Virus record (IMG/VR): IMGVR_UViG_3300020215_000071
Location: 1-45,821 of that record
From: a virus
Direction: 5' to 3' (one strand)
Length of the DNA: 45,821 bases
Shown: positions 6,153-12,496 of the stretch, in pieces
Position numbering within the stretch: position 1 is the stretch's first letter
Layout of the letters: the number at the start of each line of letters is the position of its first letter
Translations under genes and position numbers: made by a program
Notes under the pieces: model-generated
Told to the model about the DNA's origin: nothing
The model's database searches: none
The model's input: the letters and a program-made list of their open reading frames with translations, nothing else

Positions 6153-6518
6153 TCAGTCGCAGAAGGGAACCCACTGGGAGTGGGGCTCTTGGTAAAAGGC
6201 GGAGCAGATGGCGTCAAGCTGCTCTTCGGTGGGCGACTCGTCGCCTCCGTTTTGGGCTTCGTCGTAATCGACCAGGACGGTTTCCGCCTCGCAGTCGATG
6301 CCGGAGCAGTGGACGTCGGTGACGACGCCGCCGGATGTCTCAACGAGGATGCGGAGCTTGGGCTTTTCGGCGCTCTCGCCGGCGGCGATGGCTTCGCGCA
6401 CGGTGCGAATGGTGTCGTCGATCTCGCTTTCTCCGGTGTCTTCAAAGCCGACAAGGAAACGATCGGCGATCTTGAGGGCTGCAAGGAGCTGCTGGGTGAT
6501 GTTTTGCTGTGCGGTCAT
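6153..6518 (-). CDS. Conserved hypothetical acidic protein
   Basis: A 121-residue acidic protein. The first half is helical (a repeated Ala/Glu pattern to about residue 50). The second half contains a beta-rich block (LRILVETSGGVVTDVHCSG, then ETVLVDYDE) that I recognise as common in small phage and plasmid proteins of unknown function, often found with DUF932 genes. It lies 54 bp downstream of the DUF932 gene and 4 bp upstream of the next small gene. Confidence 0.65.
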   Translation of the reverse strand: MTAQQNITQQLLAALKIADRFLVGFEDTGESEIDDTIRTVREAIAAGESAEKPKLRILVETSGGVVTDVHCSGIDCEAETVLVDYDEAQNGGDESPTEEQLDAICSAFYQEPHSQWVPFCD

Positions 6519-6572
6519 GGCGTCGGGTGCGGTTGCGGCTGGGGATCGGACCCAGCCGCGGTTGTTGTTTTG

Positions 6573-7445
6573 TTAGGCGGCGCCTTTGAGTTTGCGCATT
6601 TCCTCGGCCAGTGCCCACAGGGCGCGGTTGACGTGGGTGTTCTGATCGATGCCGCGAATCTCGCGGGTGCGGCGGAATGCGGCGCGGCGGCCGTTGGCGT
6701 CGTGCTGCACGTAGCCGAGCCCGCCGCGGATGGTGTTTTCCTGGACGGTGTTCAGCGTGTTCCAGAGGGTGGGCGCGGCATCGGCGGCGCGGCGGGTGGT
6801 AAGCAGGCGATCGGCCTTGATCGGCGGTTCGTCGTCGCCGTAGCGCGCGACAAGCGCGGCGTTGGCGAATGCGAGTTGCTCGCCGCTGGTGAGGGTGAGG
6901 CGCTCCATCGCGGAAACGCTGGCCGTGACGGTGGGCAGGCGGTCCATGATCTCAATGCAGCCATCGAGCACGGCGCCGGCCACGTCGCCCTTGTGCGGAA
7001 TGCGCACGTCTTCAATCAGGGACTGCGCGACGACCATGCCGTTGCCGCAAACCAGCCGGAAGAGCCCGGCCATGAGGCGATAGGCGCTGGTGCCATCGTG
7101 GCTGTTGATGAGCACGATCTCCGGATGGGACTGGCCGACTGTGAGCGGCGCGGCGATGTGGCGGAGGCGGAGCAGGTGCTTGGTGAAGCCGCGCTTTTCT
7201 TCATCGCGGCTCCCGCCTTGCATGACGGAGAACGGCTTGAAGCCGGCGCGGTCAAGGCGCTCCAAAACGGCGCTGGTGGGAATGTAAGCGTAACGCTCGG
7301 AGCGGCTGCTGTGGCGGCTCTCTGCGAAGACGCTGGGTGCCAGGCGGCGCAGCTGCTCGGGCGAAATGGGCTCGCGGCTGCTGATGGAGGTGGCGCCGTT
7401 CGTCGAAGAGGCGAAGCGGCGGAAGGATGCGGTGTATGTGTTCAC
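6573..7445 (-). CDS. DUF932 (phage/plasmid-like) protein
   Basis: A 290-residue member of the DUF932 family, found in phages and plasmids and often near recombination or anti-restriction genes; its biochemical role is unsettled. Typical features are the RYAYIPTSAVLERL segment near residue 52, the GFKPFSVMQGGSR block near residue 68, and the central HPEIVLINSHDGTSAYRLMAG block near residue 107. Length is normal for the family. The start is GTG 7445, without a Shine-Dalgarno sequence. It is the first gene of a minus-strand operon running to 5933 and diverges from the replication module. Confidence 0.85.
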   Translation of the reverse strand: MNTYTASFRRFASSTNGATSISSREPISPEQLRRLAPSVFAESRHSSRSERYAYIPTSAVLERLDRAGFKPFSVMQGGSRDEEKRGFTKHLLRLRHIAAPLTVGQSHPEIVLINSHDGTSAYRLMAGLFRLVCGNGMVVAQSLIEDVRIPHKGDVAGAVLDGCIEIMDRLPTVTASVSAMERLTLTSGEQLAFANAALVARYGDDEPPIKADRLLTTRRAADAAPTLWNTLNTVQENTIRGGLGYVQHDANGRRAAFRRTREIRGIDQNTHVNRALWALAEEMRKLKGAA

Positions 7446-7660
7446 GGTTTGATTCGGTTTTGCTGTTGTGGCACGCTTCCCTCGTCAGGCGGTGCGGCCA
7501 CTCGGCCGCGGCTTGATTCGGGGCGCGTCGTCGGGTGCAACCGGCGGCGCGCTTTTTCGTGTCGCGATAGGATTACGCTGACTGCGAAGATTTGGCAACA
7601 CAAATCTTGCAGGCGAACGCGGCGAACGGCGCAATGCGTTGGAAAGGAGGGGCTTGCGGC
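7446..7660. promoter_or_regulatory. Divergent intergenic region with inverted repeat
   Basis: A 215-bp non-coding stretch between the minus-strand DUF932 operon and the plus-strand replication module; it should hold both promoters. An inverted repeat with 8-bp perfect arms (AAGATTTG at 7587-7594, CAAATCTT at 7601-7608) stands out against the GC-rich background and may be an operator. No confident -10/-35 pair was seen. Confidence 0.5.
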
Positions 7661-8107
7661 GTGAAGATTTTTTCTCCCGAGCGTCCGAAATCGCGCCGCG
7701 GTCGGCCCCGCGCCCTCTCTTTTTCGCCGGAGGAAATCGCGGATCGGTTGAGCATGCCGGCGGCTGCGGTGGTGCGCGTCCTGGAGCGCGGCCCCTCTCC
7801 TTTTTTTCCTGGAGCGCGCAAGGTCGATGGCGCCTGGAGGGTGCCGGAATGCGACGTGCGCCGGCTCTTCGGCGAGGAACCGCGGCTTTATTCGGTGGCG
7901 GACTTTGCCGAGCTGGTGGGGCTGTCTGTCCCCTGGGTTTACCAGCTGATGCAGACGCCGCGCGATGACGATCCCTCGCGCATGGTGATCCCTCACCGGC
8001 GCGTGCTGGGTCAGAAGCGGATTCCCGCAACGGCTTACTGGGAGCTGCCGGCTGATCGTCCCGCGAGCCTGGCTCCCCGCCCCTCTTCTTTTTCGCGCAA
8101 TGGGTGA
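7661..8107 (+). CDS. Helix-turn-helix DNA-binding protein
   Basis: A 148-residue protein with two helix-turn-helix-like parts: residues about 18-50 (LSFSPEEIADRLSMPAAAVV) and 70-125 (LYSVADFAELVGLSVPWVYQL). The second is excisionase/MerR-like. The start is GTG 7661, preceded by AAAGGAGG at 7643-7650, a good ribosome-binding site. First gene of the replication module, so an early regulator or initiator accessory is likely. Three places in the gene carry a pyrimidine-rich repeat (CCCCTCTCTTTTT type), giving odd peptides such as GPSPFFPGA. It overlaps the next gene by 8 bp. Confidence 0.7.
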   Translation: MKIFSPERPKSRRGRPRALSFSPEEIADRLSMPAAAVVRVLERGPSPFFPGARKVDGAWRVPECDVRRLFGEEPRLYSVADFAELVGLSVPWVYQLMQTPRDDDPSRMVIPHRRVLGQKRIPATAYWELPADRPASLAPRPSSFSRNG

Positions 8108-8783
8108 TCTGATCGAGATGAAGACAGGGAAGCCGGCGAAGCGCGAGCGGCCGGCATCGGCTCTGCCTCCTCTGCCGCCACCAGCACCGAAAGCGACGAC
8201 TGAACTGGGACTGGAGATCGAGATCGCGGAGAGGCTCGAGGAGCGCGGCGTTTACGACGCCAGCCGGCTGAAGGCCACCCGCCCCCATCTTTTTCGCGCA
8301 GCGGTCAAAATGCTGGGTCGCGGGATAAGCACGGAGATAACCGCAGAGTTGCTGGGGCTCGATTATCGAACCGTCGTCGCGGTGCGCGAGGATGCGGAAG
8401 CTGCCGGCGCTATCACAGGGTATAAAGAAAGAACGCTGCGTCAGCTGCGCTCGGTGATCACGCTTTCCCTGGAATCGCTGGTTGATCGCGCTCGGGCTGG
8501 GCTGATCTCGCCAATCGAGGTTTGCGCGCTGATCGATAAAGCGGAGCTGCTGAGCGGTGGCGTCACGGCTCGGATCGAGCACACCGAATCCGAAGAGCTG
8601 GCAGAGATGCGGCGATTCCTGGCCGCAAATAAAGCGCAGCCAATGGTTTTGGAGGCGGAGGAAATGCCGCAAAGGGACGCTTTGCCGGCGCTTCCGGCTC
8701 CTGGGCTCGATCTGGCTGTTTTGCCGCTGACAGAGGATAAAGGATCACCCGTTGCTGTGTCACAAACCACTGATAATCAATGA
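8100..8783 (+). CDS. Predicted DNA-binding protein with central HTH
   Basis: A 227-residue protein. After a Pro/Ala-rich linker (residues 10-35), residues about 65-105 form a helix-turn-helix: AVKMLGRGISTEITAELLG, then DYRTVVAVREDAE. The rest is a long helix and an acidic tail. ATG 8100 overlaps the previous stop by 8 bp; ATG 8118 is another possible start. Its place before the initiator and helicase suggests replication control. A small-terminase role is an alternative, but the gene lies far from the large terminase. Confidence 0.6.
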   Translation: MGDLIEMKTGKPAKRERPASALPPLPPPAPKATTELGLEIEIAERLEERGVYDASRLKATRPHLFRAAVKMLGRGISTEITAELLGLDYRTVVAVREDAEAAGAITGYKERTLRQLRSVITLSLESLVDRARAGLISPIEVCALIDKAELLSGGVTARIEHTESEELAEMRRFLAANKAQPMVLEAEEMPQRDALPALPAPGLDLAVLPLTEDKGSPVAVSQTTDNQ

Positions 8784-8986
8784 TGTGTCCGCTTGTCTCG
8801 CCGGATGTTTTACCAGATCGAGCCGCTGAACTGGTGGCTGGCTGGGTGTCGGAATGGTGGCGCGATCGACGTGATGGGGGGGGAGGGGGGGTGCGGGCGC
8901 GGGCGCGAGCGGGCTGCCCGATGCATTCCGCGACGCAGAAAATTTTGCAAAAGGAAGGAGGGGGGAGCGATGGCTGCCGCTGCTGA
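8780..8986 (+). CDS. Possible small protein with G-tract
   Basis: A 68-residue reading frame whose ATG overlaps the upstream stop by 4 bp. Residues 12-31 are an amphipathic helix rich in Trp and Arg. The second half is encoded by a guanine-rich stretch (8877-8890) and is a low-complexity Gly/Arg/Ala run. It overlaps the next gene start by 17 bp. The coupling supports translation; composition argues for caution. Confidence 0.4.
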   Translation: MMCPLVSPDVLPDRAAELVAGWVSEWWRDRRDGGGGGVRARARAGCPMHSATQKILQKEGGGSDGCRC

Positions 8987-9485
8987 TTCGGAACTCGGGC
9001 AGCTCTTCGGCGTTTCTCCGGTGGTGGTGCTGAAGCTGCGGGAGGAGCATCTGACTGAGGGGACGCACTTTGGATTTGATACGACTGGCGGGCGCAGGAG
9101 GCTCTGCTACACGCCGGCGGGGATCGAGAAGTTGGCGGGGCTCATCGTGCCGGCGGATGGCGCTGCGGCTGCTGCAGAGCGAAAAGAAGAGGGTGGCGGG
9201 GCGTTGTCGCTGCCGGGGCGCGGGTTCACGCTGTGGCTGCCTGTGGCGACGCCGGCGCGGGCGATGCGGCGGCTGATGCTGCCGGTGATGCGGCTCTATC
9301 CGAACTCGATCTGGATCGATGTGCGGGATCCTGACGGCGGCAAGCTGAAGGCGGTGCGGGTGCGTGATAATCGGCAGCTGCGGCAGGGGCAGCTGCTTCT
9401 CTGCGAGGAAAACGAGGATGGCAGCTGGGAGTGCGTGCAGCCGCGCCAGGCGCCGCCACCGCAAAAAAGGAGGGCGGGGGTTTGA
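8970..9485 (+). CDS. Hypothetical protein with N-terminal HTH-like domain
   Basis: A 171-residue protein. Residues 6-57 (ELGQLFGVSPVVVLKLREEH, then TPAGIEKLAGL) look like a winged or MerR-like helix-turn-helix. Residues 75-88 are a low-complexity insert (AERKEEGGGALSLPG) encoded by the purine-rich repeat seen elsewhere in this block. The rest is a beta-rich domain of unknown role. I chose ATG 8970 because GGAAGGAGG lies just upstream at normal spacing; the frame is open further up but reads through low-complexity DNA. Its stop overlaps the next start (TTGA). Confidence 0.6.
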   Translation: MAAAADSELGQLFGVSPVVVLKLREEHLTEGTHFGFDTTGGRRRLCYTPAGIEKLAGLIVPADGAAAAAERKEEGGGALSLPGRGFTLWLPVATPARAMRRLMLPVMRLYPNSIWIDVRDPDGGKLKAVRVRDNRQLRQGQLLLCEENEDGSWECVQPRQAPPPQKRRAGV

Positions 9486-10435
9486 GCGCTGCCGCCGGCA
9501 CAGAGCCGCAATTCAAGGGCGTTTGGATCGACGCTGCAATCTGGCTGTCTCCGCTCACCTGGCAGGAGAAGTGCCTGCTCGCGCAGATCAACGTGATGGA
9601 CAAAGGCCAGGGTTGTTGGGCCGCTGACGGCTGGCTGGGGGAGCGATTTGGCGTCTGCGAGCTGCGGATGCGAAACATGATTTCCGGGCTGCGAAAAAAG
9701 GGGTGGCTGGTGGATCGCGGGCGCGACGGCCGCAATCGCTGGATCAGCGTCAACCCTGATCGGCTGTGCACTGCGATCACGAAATCCGTGACATCAGACA
9801 TCACTCAGGGAGTGACATCAGACATCACGGATTCCGTGATGATCACGGATCGAGTGACATCAGACATCACGGAATCCGTGATCGCGGTACATAAGGGAAA
9901 GAACAAGAGAGAGAATACAGTTATTGATCAGCCGTCGCTGATCGAGATCGCTGAAACTCTCGGTAAGGTGAAAGGTGATGCGGCGTTGGCCTTTGACCGA
10001 TTTTGGGCTGAGTATCCGCGGCGGGAGGGGCGCAAGAAGGCGCTGGAAGTTTTCCGCCGAAACAAGCTGCATGAGCGGCTGGAAGAGGTGCTGCAGGGGC
10101 TGCAGCGCGCCAAAGCATCCGAGCAGTGGCAGAATCCGCGCTTCATCCCGCATGCGACGACCTGGCTGAATGGCGAGCGTTGGCTGGATGACGCGCCGAC
10201 GAGCCTCGCCCTTCCACGCCCGCAGGGCGCACACGTTGGGTTTGAAAAAAAGGAAAGGGGGGGCGCGCTGCCGCCGCCGCCGATTCCTGGGCCGGGAGCG
10301 CCGGAGCCGGAGTGGGACTGGCGCGGGGTGTTTCGCGAGCGATTCAAGTGCGAGCCGGCGGAGTGGCACGAGCTGCACGTGACGCAGCAGCGTGAGGTGA
10401 TGCGCAGAGCGCCGAGGGAGGCGGCGACGGCATGA
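9482..10435 (+). CDS. Replication initiator / helicase loader (phage O or DnaT-like)
   Basis: A 317-residue protein with TTG start at 9482, preceded by AAGGAGGG at 9467-9474 (7-bp spacing) and overlapping the previous stop by 4 bp. Residues about 12-70 form a winged helix of the replisome-organiser type (VWIDAAIWLSPLTWQEKCLL through ISGLRKKGWLV). Residues about 163-225 (FDRFWAEYPRREGRKKAL through FIPHATTWLNGERW) are the helicase-interaction domain seen at the end of many phage initiators and DnaT-like proteins. Between them the gene holds iterons and palindromes read as repeated VTSDIT. It overlaps the DnaB gene by 4 bp, which fits a loader. Confidence 0.85.
   Translation: MSAAAGTEPQFKGVWIDAAIWLSPLTWQEKCLLAQINVMDKGQGCWAADGWLGERFGVCELRMRNMISGLRKKGWLVDRGRDGRNRWISVNPDRLCTAITKSVTSDITQGVTSDITDSVMITDRVTSDITESVIAVHKGKNKRENTVIDQPSLIEIAETLGKVKGDAALAFDRFWAEYPRREGRKKALEVFRRNKLHERLEEVLQGLQRAKASEQWQNPRFIPHATTWLNGERWLDDAPTSLALPRPQGAHVGFEKKERGGALPPPPIPGPGAPEPEWDWRGVFRERFKCEPAEWHELHVTQQREVMRRAPREAATA
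9776..9882. other. Predicted replication origin (iterons and palindromes inside the initiator gene)
   Basis: Three exact copies of the 17-bp GTGACATCAGACATCAC start at 9788, 9812 and 9854. Two perfect 17-bp palindromes, ATCACGGATTCCGTGAT (9824-9840) and ATCACGGAATCCGTGAT (9866-9882), partly overlap them, and a half site lies at 9842-9849. An imperfect copy begins at 9776. An AG/AT-richer stretch follows (9890-9930). All spacings are multiples of three, so the frame stays open. Lambda-type phages keep their origin inside the initiator gene in the same way. Confidence 0.75.
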
Positions 10436-11982
10436 GCGAGGAGGTGGGACTCGGGGACTGGTGCCATTCGCTCGAAGCGGAGCGGGGGCTGCTGGCGAGT
10501 GCCTTGCGCGCGAGCGCTGACGTGCTGCCGGAGATCACGGCGGTGGTGAAGCCGGACTGGTTTCACTTCCCCGGCACGCGATTGATTTGGGACGCGATCC
10601 TGGAATTCCAGGCGGCAAGCAAGCCGCTGGACGTGCTGCTGCTGCAGGAGCATTTCATCAGGGGCGGCACGCTCGAAAAGATCGGGGGCCCGGCGACGAT
10701 CCTGGAGCTGCTGGACCTGGTGCCGACTGGCAACCACTGGTTTTTCTACGCGGAGACGCTGCAGGACCGTTGGGGGCGGCGGCGGATGGGTGATGCGTCG
10801 GCGACGCTGCAGGACGGCGCGAAGGATCTCGGGACGCCGTGGAAGGAGTCGATCGAAAAAGCGGAGGGGCTGCTGTTCGATCTGCGGACTGGGGACGGTG
10901 GCGCCGGCGCGCAGCCGATGTCAGACGCGGTGAATGAAGTGCTGGAGCACCTGCAGACGGTGTGGGAGAACCGTGGCAAGCCGGTGTTCGGGGTGCCGTG
11001 CGGGTTTCCGGACATCGACCGCTGCATTCTTGGCTTTGAGGACGGTGAGATGCTGATCATCGGCTCGCGGCCGTCGATGGGGAAAACCTCGATGATGGGG
11101 AGCATCATCGAGCGAATGGCGGTGGATCCGCCGCGGGAGAGCTTTTACTGCGGGACTGGCGAGCACCGCGGCGAGCCGAAGATCACGCCGCTGCAGGTGT
11201 TCAGCCTGGAGATGCCGGTGAGGCAGATACTCACGCGCTGCGTGGTCGGCTACGCGGGCGCGCTGCAGCGAGCGGAGCAGGGTGACTCGGCGGAGCTGGA
11301 CTTATCGAAGTCGCGAACGGGGATGTTCAGCGAGGAGGATTGGACTTATCTGCATCGCGCGGCGGCGAAGTATCATGCGGCGCCGGTGTATTGGGAAGAG
11401 CCGGCGGACCATTCGATTTCCGAGATCAAGGCGCGGATCCGGCTGGCGCATCGCAAGTATGGGGTGAAGGCGGTGCTGATCGACTATCTGCAGTTGATCA
11501 AGCCGGTGACGAAGCTGGGCCAAAGTGAAGAGCGGCTGGGGATCTCTGAGGTTTGTTACGGGCTGAAGGCGGTGGCGAAGCAGCTGGGGATCGTGATCAT
11601 CCTGCTGGCGCAGACGAACCGCGGAAGCGAGGAGAACCCAGGGAAGATCCCGACGCTGCGGGATTTCGACGGCGGGAGCGGGATCGAGAAAGCCGCTGAC
11701 TACGCGGGCTTCATTCATCGGCCGGAAAAATACAAGCCGTGGAGCCGGCTCAACGATAACGAAAAAGAGGAGTGGCTGCCAACGCCCACTTCCGAGCCCA
11801 ACGCCTACGAGCGGGAGCGGATCGGCGAAGAACGTTACAAGCAGCATGCGCTGTTTGTGCTGCAAAAAAATCGTCACGGGGGAGAAGCGACATTGCCGCT
11901 GCGCTTCATCGGCCCGCTGGCGCGGTTCGAGCCTGTGACGCTGCGAGCCTATTCCAACAACCAAACCCAGCGGCAGCACTAA
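10432..11982 (+). CDS. dnaB: Replicative DNA helicase, DnaB family
   Basis: A 516-residue hexameric helicase that would unwind the fork. The N-terminal DnaB domain is residues about 12-110. The RecA-like ATPase domain starts near 180, with Walker A GSRPSMGKTS near residue 210, the FSLEMP motif near 259, Walker B VLIDYLQL near 348 and the LLAQTNR motif near 385. Length is a little above the usual 450-470 because of inserts around 235-260 and 430-465. ATG overlaps the stop of the initiator gene by 4 bp, matching a loader-helicase pair. Confidence 0.95.
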   Translation: MSEEVGLGDWCHSLEAERGLLASALRASADVLPEITAVVKPDWFHFPGTRLIWDAILEFQAASKPLDVLLLQEHFIRGGTLEKIGGPATILELLDLVPTGNHWFFYAETLQDRWGRRRMGDASATLQDGAKDLGTPWKESIEKAEGLLFDLRTGDGGAGAQPMSDAVNEVLEHLQTVWENRGKPVFGVPCGFPDIDRCILGFEDGEMLIIGSRPSMGKTSMMGSIIERMAVDPPRESFYCGTGEHRGEPKITPLQVFSLEMPVRQILTRCVVGYAGALQRAEQGDSAELDLSKSRTGMFSEEDWTYLHRAAAKYHAAPVYWEEPADHSISEIKARIRLAHRKYGVKAVLIDYLQLIKPVTKLGQSEERLGISEVCYGLKAVAKQLGIVIILLAQTNRGSEENPGKIPTLRDFDGGSGIEKAADYAGFIHRPEKYKPWSRLNDNEKEEWLPTPTSEPNAYERERIGEERYKQHALFVLQKNRHGGEATLPLRFIGPLARFEPVTLRAYSNNQTQRQH

Positions 11983-11984
11983 CC

Positions 11985-12302
11985 ATGACTCACGTAAAGG
12001 TCGGAGACATCGCGCTGCCGGTGGGCAGCTACGAGAAGCAGGGGCAGAAAAGGAACCGGAACCGGACGATCGGGACGCTGATGCGGACTGATTACCATGA
12101 TGGCTCGCGGCTGTGGATAAAGCTCAACGGTGACGCGCTGAGCCCGTCTCTGCTGATGTTGGCGATGAAGAGCGGTGCGCTGGAGGCGGGGGATGACGGG
12201 GTGATTGCGAATGTGTTCGAGCCGCGGGAGCAGCAGCAACAGGGCAAGCCGGCGGCGGCGCCGGCTGCGGCGGAGATGGACGACGATCGGATTCCTTTCT
12301 GA
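11985..12302 (+). CDS. Small protein with SSB-like acidic C-terminal tip
   Basis: A 105-residue protein. Residues 1-75 are a compact beta-rich domain not obviously an OB fold. Then follows a Gln/Ala/Pro linker (80-95) and the tail MDDDRIPF, close to the DDDIPF tip by which bacterial SSB recruits replication and repair proteins. The gene directly follows DnaB. It may be a divergent single-stranded DNA-binding protein or another protein that uses the same docking tail. A CCAA-rich leader precedes the ATG, without a Shine-Dalgarno sequence. Confidence 0.65.
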   Translation: MTHVKVGDIALPVGSYEKQGQKRNRNRTIGTLMRTDYHDGSRLWIKLNGDALSPSLLMLAMKSGALEAGDDGVIANVFEPREQQQQGKPAAAPAAAEMDDDRIPF

Positions 12303-12496
12303 TGAAAAAGCGTCCGATACGTGATGAGTTCCGCGGCGATGATGCTCACCTGTGCGACTGCATCAAGTCTCTGATCGAGTTGAACGATCAGGGCGCGCTG
12401 ATCCCGCATGGAATTGGAGGGCTCGCGAGAAGCATGCTCGCGGCGTGTTATCACCGACTGAAGAAGCGGACGCAAAACGGGCGTGTGAAACGATGA
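12302..12496 (+). CDS. Small conserved phage protein
   Basis: A 64-residue basic protein. The core (LCDCIKSLIELNDQGALIPH, then GIGGLARSMLAACYHRL) resembles a short family seen in phages near replication genes; role unknown. Its ATG shares one base with the upstream stop, and its own stop overlaps the terminase start by 4 bp, so all three genes are coupled. Confidence 0.65.
   Translation: MKKRPIRDEFRGDDAHLCDCIKSLIELNDQGALIPHGIGGLARSMLAACYHRLKKRTQNGRVKR

Noticed and set aside
5913-7664. Long plus-strand frame of 583 codons
   Set aside because: It lies opposite the DUF932 gene and two other supported minus-strand genes. Composition is Gly/Ala/Val-rich without motifs; GC-rich antisense frames of this kind are expected.
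7485-8672. Minus-strand frame of 395 codons across the start of the replication module
   Set aside because: Antisense to two HTH genes with good starts; Arg/Pro/Gln-rich and without domains.
8870-8895. Programmed frameshift at the G tract
   Set aside because: No downstream frame is better explained by a shift; separate starts with ribosome-binding sites are available.
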